NCBI GenBank assembly: GCA_039707465.1
Contig: CM077643.1
Span: forward strand, 68,743,105-68,807,104
Length of the DNA: 64,000 bases
Source: Rhabdophis nuchalis
Lineage: Eukaryota > Chordata > Lepidosauria > Squamata > Natricidae
Direction of reading: 5' to 3'
Shown here: positions 1 to 11,412 of the stretch, in pieces
Numbering within the stretch: the stretch's first letter is position 1
How the letters are laid out: each line of letters starts with the position of its first letter
Made by a program: the position numbers and the translations under genes
The notes under the pieces: generated by a model
Database searches by the model: none
What the model was told of the DNA's origin: nothing
What the model saw: the letters and a program-made list of their open reading frames with translations, nothing else

Positions 1-1071
1 CATTGGCACATAATTGTGCATTTTCTTTTTATGTGTTTTGCTTGCATTTCCTTACTTTAAATCCCCATGTTGAAAATCTTTTTAAAAATGGGGATTTCAG
101 CATGAAACAGTTGAAGTTTGGGAATATGGGAAATAGAAAATAAATGTCTTTCTACAAAAAAACGTTAAAATATTATGTCTTAATACATTTTTCAAGTATT
201 TTATTACACTTTTGCTTGCCTTTGTTGTTCCAATAAATCTGCATATATTATGCTCAAAACAACACATTATTATGAACAAAATAACACATTTTGTCATTTC
301 TGTAAAATTGGTGTGTGTATGTATACATACATACATGTATATGTATATATGTATATGTATAAATATTCTATAACATTTGTTAAGATAAATATTCCAATGA
401 AGAGGCACTGCTGAAATACAACATCTTATTATTTAGTAGGATAAGTGTATGGTTCTCCTATACATCCAAATTCATTAATCATGTCTACATTGTTTATCAA
501 ATGAAGAAATTAACATGTTCATGATTTTAAAAACACTGGTAGAAATGGGGAAAAATCACATTTCAATGAATATCATAAATAATGCTATTTCAACTTAACA
601 GAGAAACCATAGTACATGTTTGTTAAGTGTCTCATAATATTCTGCTCCATTGTGCTCAGAGTGGGTCTTGTACTAAGACAACCATAACAGGACTGAAAAA
701 AATCCGGAACACCAGTAGATGGTACCTCATCTACATATTGCTTCTTTTTAATAACCTTTCAGATTTCTGCAGTCCAGATATCACCATGCCCTGAATTGAC
801 ACTCAGTAATTGCTTTGCTTTATTCTTTTTTCTTCTTCTTTTGGCTCTAACGTGAAATGAGATGCAAAGGAATGGCTTTTTAAATCACTTGCATTCTCTA
901 AAGGAAAAGAAAATAGATTTGTATGGAAGATTTAAAAGCTATCTCTCAGGTATTTAGAAGCTATCGCTCAGGATTTTATCCACTTGAAAGTATAATATCA
1001 GCCAATAAGCACTGGAGGAGAAGGAATCTAAGGGCTCATTTAAAGATATATTCACTGCATAGTTGACTATA

Positions 1072-1102
<31 letters not shown>

Positions 1103-1309
1103 GAGATATAACTTTACCAATAAGCAGAAAATACTTGAGGAGGTTACAAGATATTTTGCAAGCATTCTGAGGTTCAATCCTGAGTGCATTCCACTTATTG
1201 TTCTGTCAGTCAACTGATACCTTATTTTAGGGTCACCTAATTATTATTGTTATTTTTGGCATATTGCAAATTTCAATTAACATTAACTTTGAGAGTCAAT
1301 GCATGTAGG
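1..1309. other. AT-rich non-coding stretch
   Basis: No gene is recognised here. The stretch has a TATG/TACA-type alternating tract at about 308-360 and a (TG)13 microsatellite at about 1077-1102. The short open frames are AT-rich, lack recognisable motifs and look like chance. Confidence 0.6.
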
Positions 1310-1512
1310 TACTTGAGGTGCTGGACTGGAAATGGGGACCTGGATTCATATACTCTGTTAGCTATAGAATTTTACTAGGCGATTTCAGGCCAGTCATATT
1401 CTCTCTCATTTCAGCCTATGTCTCATACATTATTGTTCGAAAGAGAAATTGGAGGATGGAGTACTACAATATTGCTGCAATCTGGAAGAAACACTCACAA
1501 ATAAATAAATGG
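1310..1512 (+). mobile_element. Degenerate tRNA-derived SINE
   Basis: The order of segments matches a common squamate SINE. A 'tgctggactggaaat' tRNA-like head is followed by 'ggcgatttcaggccagtca', a middle around 'ctcatacattattgtt', and an AAATAAATAAAT tail at about 1500-1511. An open frame at 1318-1527 is a by-product of this repeat. Relatives that look like the same family lie at 28960-29180 (minus) and 59365-59490 (plus). The copy is heavily diverged, so the family is a recollection and not a computed match. Confidence 0.55.
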
Positions 1513-2436
1513 AACGTGAGAAATTGAAGGTTTGCAACTTTGGCTAGTGAACTTACTGCTTTAGTCAATTTCATTTCTAAAACGTTTGAAGAAAACTATG
1601 GCTATTTATACAGCAATTAATTATATAAATATACTTGTTATGCATCTGGAAAGTATGAAACTGCCTTTCAATTAGTTTGCCAGTTGGTCTGCCTTGGTTT
1701 CCCGTTCTCAAGTTCAGAAAGGTTTCTCCTATTCTGATATCCTTGAAATAGAGAGACATTGGTGATTCTTGACCTGTAGCTTTCATTCAGTTTCTTTTTG
1801 TTCCAAATTCTTTTAGTATAATTGCTGCCAATTCCATATGTATAGCTTTAGGTTAATTCTCCCATGCAAGAAAACTATTATGCTGGACCTGGTCTGGCCA
1901 TAAAACTATTTAGAAAGGAAATTCCATGCATTATAGCCTGATGATGGATACAGATGTGACTTTTGTTGGAAGATGAAGAAATCAGATTATATCACTAAAG
2001 ACATATACATATTCATTTTCATTCCGCTATGAAATATCAAGTTGGCAGCATTACTAAACAGACCTTTAGAGCTTTTTGAAGATTCCAAGAGACCCAGGAG
2101 CAGAATGTTAATTTAGCCTTGACTTAACTTTCTTCCTCTAAGTTGGAAATAAATAAACCAATAAAAACCCATCAAAATCAGTGGCCCAGTAAATAGGAGA
2201 CTTTGTGGGGAAAACTATTGAAATCACTCTTGGAATTTTAATCTATTTGTTTCACTGCCCTGAATAGAAATTACTGATCTACAGTATTTGTTCAAATACT
2301 GAACAATAGATTGGATGGAGCCCTTCCTGTATTTGAGGCATAGGCTAATATCTCCCCACAAAGGATTATATAGGCATCGTATCTTATCATACCTAGTTAT
2401 GTTTATAGAATTGTAGAGTAGAAAATGGCCATAGCA
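1513..2436. other. Non-coding stretch, nothing recognised
   Basis: AT-rich sequence without a recognisable gene, repeat or motif, ending where L2 homology begins at about 2437. Confidence 0.5.
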
Positions 2437-3603
2437 ATTTAGCTTTTGATACCATCGACCATGGTATCCTATTGCATCGACTGGAGGGGTTGGGGCTGAG
2501 GGGCACCGTTTTATGGTGGTTCTCCTCCTACCTCTCTGGTCGATCGCAATTTGTGTTGGCAGGAGGGCAGAGGTCGGCCTCGAGACCCCTCACATGTGGG
2601 GTGCCTCAGGGGTCGGTCCTCTCGCCGCTCCTGTTCAACACATATATGAAGCCGCTGGGCGAGATCATCCATGGTTTTGGGGTAGAGTACCATCTCTACG
2701 CTGACGATAGGCAGCTGTATATATCTAGCCCGAACCACCCCAACGATGCCGTCGAAGTGATATCCCAGTGCCTGGAAGCCGTGCGGATCTGGCTGGGAAG
2801 GAACAGACTCAGACTCAACCCGTCCAAGACCGAGTGGCTATGGCTTCCAGCGTCCCGGTACAACCAGTTCACTCCTTCACTGGCCATAGGGGGGGAACAT
2901 CTAGCCCCTGTGGATGGGGCATGCAATCTGGGCGTCCTCCTGGATACCCGGCTGTCTATGGAAGATCAAGTGACAGCTGTGGCCAGGAGGGCGTTTTACC
3001 AGGTTTGCCTGGTACGCCAGTTGCGTCCCGTATTGGATCAGGATGCCCTTCGCACAGTCACTCATGCCCTTGTGACATCCCGTCTAGACTACTGTAATGC
3101 TCTCTACATGGGGCTTCCCTTGAGGTGCACCCAGAGACTGCAGCTAGTCCAGAACGCGGCCGCGCAGGCAATTCTGGGTGCCCTAGGCATTTCCACGTAA
3201 CACCGCTCCTGCGCGAGCTGCACTGGCTGCCTGTGGTCTTCCGGGTGCGCTTCAAGGTGCTGACTACCATCTTTAAAGTGCTCCATGGCATGGGACCTAG
3301 CTATCTGCGAGATCGCATCCTGCCCCATACATCCCTCCGACCGATCCGCTCCCACAGAGAGGGATTTCTCCTGGTGCCGTCCATTAGGCAATGCCAGCGG
3401 GCAATGCCCAGGGGAAGGGCCTTCTCTGTGGCGGGCCCAGCTCTATGGAACAACCTACCCCCTGACCTCAGAACAACTACGGACCTCCGCGCCTTCCGAC
3501 AAAAGCTCAAGACTTATCTTTTCCAACAGGCCAGCCTGGCCTAACATACCTTCCAGCCTTTTTAGTCTGTACATCTAAATTGTTCTAATTGGGTTTTTAA
3601 GGG
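2437..3603 (+). pseudogene. L2-clade LINE, 5'-truncated RT fragment (copy 1)
   Basis: The frame encodes the second half of an L2-type reverse transcriptase. It enters at the A-motif region ('AFDTIDHGILLHRL' type), then shows GVPQGSVLSPLLF, then YADDRQLYIS, where a usual T is replaced by R after the catalytic YADD. The 3' domain LRELHWLPVVFRVRFKVL follows in another frame, so at least one frameshift lies near 3180. The copy lacks the endonuclease, the RT N terminus and the usual 3' tail: it stops at about 3603, where a second L2 copy begins. It is clearly related to the nearly intact copy at 45890-48863 and is defective. Confidence 0.85.
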
Positions 3604-4442
3604 GTTCAGATCACTCACTTCTCCAGCTCGACTTTCCAATCGCTACACCGCACCGCGGGGAGGCGGAACCGGATTCTCCTATATGGTTCCGCCCCAAGCG
3701 CCTGATGGACTCGGATAGATTCCAGATGGTGCTTGGGCCATTACCTGAGTCCTTGACCCGTGACTGAGGACCTGGTGGTCGCGTGGAATACCGCGGCCAC
3801 CGGGGCCCTGGATCGGGTCATGCCCTTGCGGCCTCTCTTGCGGCGACGAGTCACCCTGGCTCCTTGGTTTACCGAGGAGCTGAGGGAGATGAAGTGCCTC
3901 AAGAGACGCCTAGAGAGGCGGTGGAGATCCACTCGGTTTGAATCTGACCGAACACAGGTGAGAGCCCATTTATGGACTTACCTTGTGGCGTTGAGAGTGG
4001 CCAAACGTCACCATTGTGCCACTCATTGCATCCGCAGATAACTGCCCTGCCGCCCTGTTTAGGGTGACCCGCTCCCTCCTTCAACAGAGGGTGCAGGAAG
4101 CCCCGTTGCAGGGTAGAGCAGAGGAGTTTGGGGAATATCTGCAGGATAAAATCTCTCTTTCAGAGCGAGATGGTGCCCACCGAAAGTGGCCCAGTGGGAT
4201 GCCCCGAGACAGATCTTGAGACAGTTTTGTGGGAAGAGTTTGACTCTGTTACTTCCGATGATATGGACAGGTTACGTGGGCGACTGCGAGCTACCACATG
4301 TTTATTGGACCCGTGTCCCTCCTGGCTTGTACTGGCATCCTGGGAGGTTACACGAGGCTGGCTCCAGGAGGTGGTCAACACTTCCCTGAGTGAGGGGTTC
4401 TTGCCGGCCTCCCTTAAAGAGGCGATGGTGAGACCCCTCCTC

Positions 4443-4458
4443 AAGAAGCCCTCTCTGG
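4443..4458. repeat. Left target-site duplication of the half-L1 insertion
   Basis: AAGAAGCCCTCTCTGG lies here and again at 6440-6455, directly after the poly(A). The 16 bp are identical and belong to the L2 reading frame, so this is a target-site duplication inside L2 copy 2. Confidence 0.93.
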
Positions 4459-5323
4459 TTTCCTGTTCCAGCTTCTGGCGGCGACGGATGAACCTTGGGG
4501 TTCGTCCGCCGTTTTGCTCTTTTTTCTGCCCCTAATGGGGCGGGGTGCCCCCCCTTTTTTTCTGGGGGGACCCTCCATAGGGCTGGCTTGCCTGGACTGG
4601 TTCTGCCGGCGGCAGCTGGGGAACGGTCCTTGTCTTCGGTCCAGGTGGAAGAAGACATGCTGCGGGACGCTTGGTTCCCTTCACCAACGGAGGATGGCAA
4701 CAAATAATGGATTCGGAGAGAATGGAGCGCTCGAGTCGGATGGCTTTGCCGGGGCTTGAGATGCGAGGCGGAGAGTAACTGACTTTAAAACTTTTTTTGC
4801 TGGCGGCTTGGAATGAGAGAGACGTGGAGGGGGGTGTTTGTTAAACCCCCCGTCGGATTTATAACAGCGGCATTTAGAAATGGCTCCTCGTTGCGAGGAA
4901 GCGGATATTTCTCATCCGGACTTTTGCGGAACAAGTGAAAGTGCTTCGCTGCTTGTTTCTATACAATGTATCTAAGTCCGGCTTTATTGAAACAATTTCT
5001 TTTTTCACTCTCTCCTGCTGGCTGCCTGGCTGGGCGGTGGAAGATGGTTCCTCTTTGTTCCTGTATGACTATTTCTTTATGGAAAATCACCAACATTTCT
5101 TTGTAATTTGGACTGTCTCTCTTTATTAATGGAATTTTTTTTTGGAATAATTGGTTCCTTCCCTGGAATACCTTCTCTTTTTTAACAATTGACTGTGGAA
5201 ACTGCTTCTCTTCTGGGCTCTACAACTTGTTACAACTTTGAGCTGAACTTTTTTCTCCTGACTTGCTCCAGCGGCCACACCCAAAAAACGCCATCTTAGT
5301 GGCACTGATTATAATAGCTCATC
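4459..5323 (+). promoter_or_regulatory. 5' leader of half-L1 element (probable internal promoter)
   Basis: This 865-bp leader is GC-rich at its start ('ctggcggcgacgg', 'ggggcggggtgcccccc' type tracts) and AT-richer towards the ATG at 5324. L1-type elements carry an internal promoter in this position; promoter function here is inference. Confidence 0.5.
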
Positions 5324-6177
5324 ATGGCTTCAAAAAAACAACCAGAGAATTTGGGATTGGAACAAAGAATGACGGTGATGGAGGAAGCATTAAACTCCTT
5401 GGTGCTGGAAATTAAAGCGATAAGGAAAGACCAGTGTAGCTCTAAGCTTGAACTTTTGGAAACACAAAAAAAATTGATGGAGAACACACAGAAGACCGAG
5501 GAGCTGGAAGTGGGGTTGGCTGGGGCAAAGGGAGAACTTAAAAATGTCAACACTGAAATTGGAGATTTGTCTGGTCATATGTCTAGGATGGATTTTGAAA
5601 GAATGTCATATTTTTTAAGATTTCAGAACATTTTGGAGGAAACTGGTGAATGCCTTCCTGATCTCATGAGTACAATTTTAGCAGACTATTTACACAAACC
5701 TAAAGAGGAGATCAGGGGGGACATTGACCTAGTCTATAGAATTAACTCAACATATGCCAGGTTAAATGAAGTACCCAGAGAGATACATATTAAATTTGTT
5801 AGAAGGTCGACCAGGGAGGGAATTCTGAAGGTGCAGAGAGACGGGCCTTTAATTTACCAACAGAAGGAAGTCACCATCTTGAAGCAGATCCCAAAAAAGA
5901 TTAGAGAGGTGAGGAGGAAGTATTCCTTCTTATCTAAAAATTGTTTAACCACGGGATTTGGTTTAAGTGGGCGATGCCAGAAGGGATGTTGGTGTTCTGG
6001 GAAGGAGGAAGAGTAAGGATTAAAACAGTTGCTGAGGCGGAAGCCTTTCTTAAAAAACATTCCTCTATCCTGGGGGAAGATCCAGGAGGGGCAGAGGGGG
6101 CCACATCCCCGCCCACTGGGGGCCAGGGAGGAGAACAAGAAGACACAATTGCCAAGAAACTTAGATCTAAAAAATGA
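5324..6177 (+). pseudogene. L1-type ORF1 protein (coiled coil plus RNA-binding domains), one frameshift
   Basis: L1 ORF1p is a trimeric RNA chaperone that coats L1 RNA. The first frame (5324-6016) gives an N-terminal region rich in heptad-like L, V and E residues (about residues 10-90). An RRM-like start MSYFLRFQNILEE and a C-terminal-domain-like segment follow (REIHIKFVRRSTREGILK, about residues 145-170). The expected C terminus continues in another frame from about 5941, as AMPEGMLVFWEGGRVRIKT and a K-rich end. The shift falls in an A run near 5935-5940, so a single-base indel is the simplest cause. The ATG follows the 5' leader with no other candidate. The protein is L1-like in order and length (about 285 residues if the two frames are taken together). 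The disruption makes this copy defective. Confidence 0.75.
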
Positions 6178-6411
6178 CTTTCCTTTTTATTAACATAGTA
6201 TAATTCTTTGTCTGGATGTTTGTACATGATTGCCAGCATATAATTTGGAATGTATGATTTACGCATTTATCTTCACCTTGTTGTATTAATGAACAATGTA
6301 TTACCAATGTCTTACCACGCAGCCCGGAGGGGCCAACGACTTTGACGTGAAAGTGGTCAAAAAAAAATTTGTATCACCTTACCCTACCCTATCCTAAAAA
6401 TTTGTAAAACC

Positions 6412-6417
6412 AATAAA
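6412..6417 (+). promoter_or_regulatory. Polyadenylation signal of half-L1 element
   Basis: AATAAA lies about 13 bases before the terminal A tract at 6430-6440, as expected for a reverse-transcribed polyadenylated RNA. Confidence 0.7.
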
Positions 6418-8004
6418 ACTTTTGCAATATAAAAAAAAAAAGAAGCCCTCTCTGGACCTGGCATTATTGGTGAATTACCGTCCGGTCTACAATCTTCACT
6501 TTTTGGCGAAGGTTGTAGAGAGTGTGGTGGCACAACAGTTTCCCCGTCATCTGGAGGAAGTTGATTATCTAGACCCGCGCCAGTCCGGCTTCTGGCCCGG
6601 GCACAGCACCGAGACGGCATTGGTCGCGTTGGTAGATGATCTCTGGAGGGCCAGAGATGGGGATTGTTCCTCCATCCTGGTCCTATTAGACCTCTCAGTG
6701 GCTTTTGATACCATCAACCATGGTATCCTATTGCATCGGCTGGAGGGGTTGGGGTTAAGAGGCACCGTGTTGTGGTGGTTCTCCTCCTACCTCTCCGGTC
6801 GATCGCAATTTGTGTTGACAGGAGGGCAGAGGTCGACCTCTAGGCCCCTCACTTGTGGGGTGCCTCAGGGGTCGGTCCTCTCGCCACTCCTGTTCAACAC
6901 ATATATGAAGCCGCTGGGTGAGATCATCCGTGGTTTTGGGGTAGAGTACCATCTCTACGCTGATGATACACAGCTGTATATATCTACCCCGAACCACCCC
7001 AACGATGTGCCAGTGCCTGGAAGCCCTGCAGGCCTGGATGGGAAGTAATAGACTCAGACTCAACCCGTCCAAGACCGAGTGGGCTGTGGTTTCCGGCATC
7101 CCGATACAATCAGTTGACTCCATCACTGGCCATACGGGACGATCACCTTACCCCTGTGGATGGGGCACGCAACTTGGTACCTTGATGCCCGGCTGTCCAT
7201 GGAAGATCAAGTGACAACGGTGGCCAGGAGGGCGTTTTACCAGGTTCGCCTGGTCCGCCAGTTGCGTCCCCTATTGGATCGGGGTGCCCTTTGCACAATC
7301 ACTCATGCCCTTGTGACATCCTGACTGGACTACTGTAATTCTCTCTACATGGGGCTCCCTTGAGGTGCACCCGAAGGCTTCAGCTAGTCCAGAATGCAGC
7401 CGCGTGGGTAGTTATGGGAGCCTCTAGGTTCTCCCATGTAACACCGCTCCTGCGCGAGCTGCAACTGGCTGCCTGTCATCTTTCGGGTGCGCTTCAAGGT
7501 GTTAGTTACCATCTTTAAAGCACTCCATGGCACGGTACCTAGCTATCTGCGGGATCGCATTCTGCCTCATACATCCCTGCGGCCGATTCGCTCCCACAGA
7601 GAGGGACTTCTCCGGGTGCCGTCCACTAGGCTGTGCCAGCGCCTAGTGCCAGCCCAGGGCAAGGGCCTTCTCTGTGGCGGGCCCAACCCTCTGGAACGAC
7701 CTTCCCCCCGAAATCAGAACAACCACGGACCTTCGCTCCTTCCAACAGCTATTAAAAACTCACTTTTTCCGTTTGGCTGGCCTAGGGTAATTTTAATTCA
7801 AATTTTAATTCAAATTTTAAATTATTAAGGTTTTTTTTAGAGATAGTCCTATTTTTATAGAAGTTTTTTAGCGCAGGGTATGTTTAATTTGATTTTAACC
7901 TGTATTTTGTTTGTTGTAATTTGTTTTTAATTCGCCTGTGCCCCGCCTCGAGTCCCTTTGGGGGAGAGAGCGGGATATAAATAAAATTTATTATTATTAT
8001 TAAG

Positions 8005-8143
8005 ATTTTAGGTTTTTTAGCACAGGGATAAATTGTTTTATTTGATTTTATATATTTATGATGTATTTATATTTGTACGTTTTTAATTCCCCTGTGCACC
8101 GCCCCAAGTCCCTTCAGGGAGAGGGAGCGGTCTACAAATTAAA

Positions 8144-8217
<74 letters not shown>
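8005..8217 (+). mobile_element. L2 3'UTR fragment (copy 3) with (ATT)n tail
   Basis: The sequence repeats the L2 3' signature ('agcacagggataaattg', 'cctgtgcaccgcccc', 'gggagagggagcgg'). It ends in about 75 bp of pure ATT repeat (about 8143-8217). It directly follows the tail of L2 copy 2. Confidence 0.8.
8143..8217. repeat. (ATT)n microsatellite at an L2 3' end
   Basis: About 25 uninterrupted ATT units begin exactly where the L2 3' end stops. Confidence 0.95.
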
Positions 8218-8218
<1 letters not shown>

Positions 8219-8219
<1 letters not shown>

Positions 8220-8345
8220 ACATCAGCAGGGCACAATCAACCACAGTGTGTCTCAAAGATCATCCAGCCTCTATTTGAAGCTGATCAATGAAGAACTTAC
8301 CATGCCATGAGGTAACGTCTTTTCTTTTGCTCATATCTCATGGAG
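8219..8345 (-). mobile_element. Possible CR1-like 3' fragment
   Basis: A piece such as 'catccagcctctatttgaag' followed by 'accatgccatgaggtaacg' resembles the antisense 3' region of CR1-type elements. Similarity is short and remembered, so the call is weak. It lies between two L2 ends. Confidence 0.3.
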
Positions 8346-8351
8346 TCAGGA

Positions 8352-8669
8352 CATTTGGAACGACCTTCCCCCCGATATCAGAACGACCACGGACCTCCGC
8401 TCCTTCCGTATGAAACTGAAGACCCATCTTTTTCGACTGGCCGGCCTTGGATAGTCTCTCTGTCTATAGATTTCAAATGTATTTTTAAATGGGATTTTAG
8501 TCAATAATTTTAGCACGGGATAAATTGTTTAATTGTGTTTTAAGTTATGTACTTTTGTATTTATTGTTCTTATTGTTTTTATTTTTCCCTGTGCACCGCC
8601 CCGGGTCCCTGTGGGGAGAGGGAGCGGTTAATAAATTCGATTATTATTATTATTATTATTATTATTATT
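8352..8669 (+). mobile_element. L2 3' end (copy 4) with (ATT)n tail
   Basis: It begins inside the final coding block (frame giving WNDLPPDIRTTTDLRSFRMKL and RLAGLG). It continues through the L2 3'UTR ('gtgcaccgccccgggtccc', 'aataaattcg') and ends in (ATT)9-10 at about 8641-8669. It is strongly 5'-truncated. Confidence 0.85.
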
Positions 8670-8830
8670 TCTCCTGTTGCCTAGGTTGAACCGCATTTTA
8701 CTTCGTTTAATCTGTGGTTCTGGTCCTGCCATCTGAGATAAAGAGAATGAGTTCATTTCCTCTTTAGTGCTCCTTCTCTTATGATATTTGAAGACTACTA
8801 CTGTGTAAGCTAGCTTTTAATGAGCCAAAC

Positions 8831-9092
8831 CAGAGGTTGTATTCAGCATCGTTCTGATCAATTCTGCAGAAGCAGTAGTGGAAATGTTGAGCAGTTGGGA
8901 GAACTAGTAAATACCACCTCTGACTGGCCCCACCCCCATCTATTCTTTGCCTCCTAACTCCCACCTGATCAGGAAGAAATGGGGATTTTGCAGTAATCTT
9001 CCCCTGGAGTGGGTAGGGAATGGAGATTTTACAGTATCCTTTCCCTGCAACGCCCACAAAATCAGTAGTAAAATTTTTGAATCCCACCATTG
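8831..9092. mobile_element. Small hAT-type non-autonomous element
   Basis: The ends are CAGAGGTTGTATTCAGC and, inverted, CAATGGTGGGATTCAA. They are flanked by AGCCAAAC (8823-8830) and AGCTAAAC (9093-9100), an 8-bp duplication with one mismatch, as hAT transposases make. The 262-bp body has no coding capacity. An open frame on the minus strand here is incidental. Confidence 0.7.
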
Positions 9093-9100
9093 AGCTAAAC

Positions 9101-9748
9101 ATTGTTTTTTCTCATATACTTTCCTGAATACTGATGACTGAACTGATGAAATTTGATTTTCAATGTATGTTGTCAGCTAAAGAACCCTGACAAAGAACCA
9201 AGTTGTTAGAACATTTACAATACAAAAGCAAGACAATATACCAGACCATTTTTCCATTTTGGAATACCAGACCATTTTTCTGTTGCTACCAGCATTGTAC
9301 AAACGTACATTAAATAGTAATCAGAAAATGAAATGGTTGATATAGAAGGCAAAATATAAACTGTGAGCATAAAATGCGGGCTAAACATTGTATTCTCTAG
9401 CACCTCATTTAGATATCACACTTCAAACACATTGATGTCATTGATGTTTAGACATAAACATCAAAAAACTATAAATACTTTTTTGAAAAGAACCCATGTA
9501 AGGGCATTCTGAATGGGCAGCACTCAGGAACATTAATTATCCGTGATCTCATTGTTAGTAGAAGCCAAGCTGACGCTAAAGGGTTGTATATTTGCATATA
9601 CTTGACATTCCCCCCCACCCCAAGACATCATGATTACCATTATAATTCAATGAATTAATCCATTAAAGAAAAAGGACATATTTGAATGTAGAAACATCTG
9701 TGAAACTTTTTGGATCATACTGATGGAAATTTTCCTATTCGTATTTGC
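9101..9748. other. Non-coding stretch, nothing recognised
   Basis: AT-rich. A short direct repeat of 'accagaccatttttc' occurs near 9241 and 9267. No gene or named element is recognised. Confidence 0.5.
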
Positions 9749-9756
9749 CTCTAGAT

Positions 9757-9890
9757 CAGGGTGTCAAACTCACGTCATCACAATGGTGTCACGTGAAATA
9801 TGAGGATTTTTTTCCCCTTTGCTAAACAGGGCATTAGCGTGGCCAGTGAGTGATGCATCTGGCCCGTGGGCCAGGAGTTTGATGGCCCTG
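9757..9890. mobile_element. hAT-type MITE, 134 bp
   Basis: Terminal inverted repeats are CAGGGTGTCAAACTC at the left and GAGTTTGATGGCCCTG at the right. An exact 8-bp duplication CTCTAGAT lies at 9749-9756 and 9891-9898. There is no coding capacity. The termini match those at the right end of the element at 20183-20564. Confidence 0.9.
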
Positions 9891-9898
9891 CTCTAGAT

Positions 9899-11186
9899 TA
9901 TGTCACCCTGAAGATTTACAATGGATTTTAAAAAAAGTTGGGGGGGAGATCATTTGTTTGATCAGCTGATGCTGTTCTCAAGTTTGAGAAGACTAGGAGT
10001 ACATTGGGAGTGGAACAGATTTCCAATCTGGCTGACTTTGAAAGTATTTTAAAATGAAGAATCCTAGACAAATTTGCCAAACCAGACTGGAAGCAGAGGG
10101 AAATTAATTCTGAAAGCATGAGTTGGCTCAGGCATCTTTTCCATCTTTCTTTAAGTCATAGAAAGCATATGTTCACAGCAGTTTTACATTCTTTACAGAT
10201 TAGAGCCTGCTTTTCTTGCTACTTTCTGGAATGACGTCATGCAAACCCTCAACATTTTTACCCCTTTGGTTATTAGTGAAGAATTACTATCTCTCACATT
10301 CATCCCCATCTTGGACATCCTGAAAAAAAAATTAAACTCTTCAGACGATTATTCCGATATTTAATAGAAACATTGATTGCACCTACTGCTTATTGGTAGG
10401 TAGGCAGGCTTAAAGAATTTTTTGTTTGAATAAACTTATATCCATTTTATCCACAATACAAAAGTTTATGACCTAATTGAGAGGGAAAATTCTGTGCACC
10501 CCTCAAATGGAGCTAGGCCAACTTGCCGCAAGACAATTCAATGCTGCATTAATCATTTCATTCATACTTTTACTATTAGTGACCAGGTTTTCATCAAAAT
10601 TATTGTAACTCTTGTATTTCTGGGTTGACTTTCTTTATTTTATTATTATTGGCCATGGTTCCATCAAAAATATTTAACTTTTGTATTTGTTCAATTATCC
10701 TGCTCTGAGGTGTCCTGTGATGAGTTGGCCATGGCACGTTGGCTGTTGCGTGTTGGCCCATTCTATCCCCTTCCCCTTCCATTCCCAGCAGCAAATAAGT
10801 GGCGGCTGCCAGGCGGGGGAGGTTTCAAGGGAGGGCGTAAGTTGCTGGTACTGTGCAAATGCATGGGGACTGGTTAATTTCTTTATTGGCTTTCTCCATG
10901 CAACCTTCCCCAAAACAAAGACTTTAGTAATGGGAAAGTACCCAGGAGTGTAAGAGCATCAGCAATTATATAACTTCCTTCTGGGTTCACAATTGGCATC
11001 TGGGACATTGTCAGGGAATGTTGAAAATGAGGATCACATGAGCACACCTGACCACAGAAATAAAATGGCAGTGCTGAACAAAAGCAGTTCATCAGCACTG
11101 AAGTGGCAAAATATCTCCCAAATTCACAAAGTTTTGCTGTATGATGGAACATTTCACCCAACTGAAACCTACAAAATCTCAGAAAA
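9899..11186. other. Non-coding stretch, nothing recognised
   Basis: Mostly AT-rich, with a GC-richer island at about 10710-10880. Short open frames on both strands there carry no recognisable domain. Confidence 0.5.
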
Positions 11187-11412
11187 CCTTAATTCCAGGC
11201 TACTTCTCTTCTTGATTAGTTTCCATCCATTGGTTCTTGTCTTGCCTTCTGGTGCTTTGGAAAATATGTTGACCTCCCCCTCTTCTTTGTGGCAGCCCTT
11301 CAAATACTTGAATATTGTTATCATGTCACCCCTAGTCCTTCTTTACTCTAGACTAGCCATACCCAATTCCTGCAGTCCTTCTTCATATGTTTTAGTCTCC
11401 AGGCCTTTAGTA
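11187..11412 (-). mobile_element. CR1 LINE 3' fragment
   Basis: The plus strand reads 'cttgattagtttccatccat', then 'ccttctggtgctttgg', then 'cttctttgtggcagccctt' and 'tcacccctagtccttcttt'. This is the antisense of the CR1 3' end. The same block appears in sense orientation at 35013-35372. The copy is a coding and 3'UTR remnant without an intact frame. Confidence 0.75.

Larger units (their letters stand above)
4459..6439 (+). mobile_element. Half-L1 (HAL1-like) element: 5'UTR, ORF1, 3'UTR, poly(A), no ORF2
   Basis: This 1981-bp insertion is bounded by a perfect 16-bp TSD. It has a GC-rich 5' leader (4459-5323), an L1-type ORF1 (5324-6177, one frameshift), a roughly 260-bp 3' region, an AATAAA at 6412-6417 and an A tract ending at 6440. 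There is no endonuclease or RT frame. Because the 5' leader is present and the TSD abuts both ends, the lack of ORF2 is not 5' truncation. Mammalian HAL1 elements have the same layout, being ORF1-only and presumably moved in trans by L1. An internally deleted L1 is the main alternative, but the second element at 57627-59184 argues for a family. Confidence 0.78.
3604..8002 (+). mobile_element. L2-clade LINE (copy 2), split by a half-L1 insertion
   Basis: A second L2 copy starts at the end of the endonuclease domain (the equivalent of 46465 in the intact copy). It runs to 4458, is interrupted by the insertion at 4459-6439, and resumes at 6456 with RT motifs SGFWPGHSTETALVALVDDL, GVPQGSVLSPLLF and YADDTQLYIS. 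A small deletion and frameshifts after about 7010 break the frame. The 3' end has the L2 signature of a 'cctgtgccccgcc' block, a 'gggggagagagcgggatataaataaa' type block and a short (ATT)n tail at about 7989-8002. It cannot encode a working protein. Confidence 0.85.

Noticed and set aside
1318..1527. 69-codon open frame as a small gene
   Set aside because: It coincides with a degenerate SINE and has no motif.
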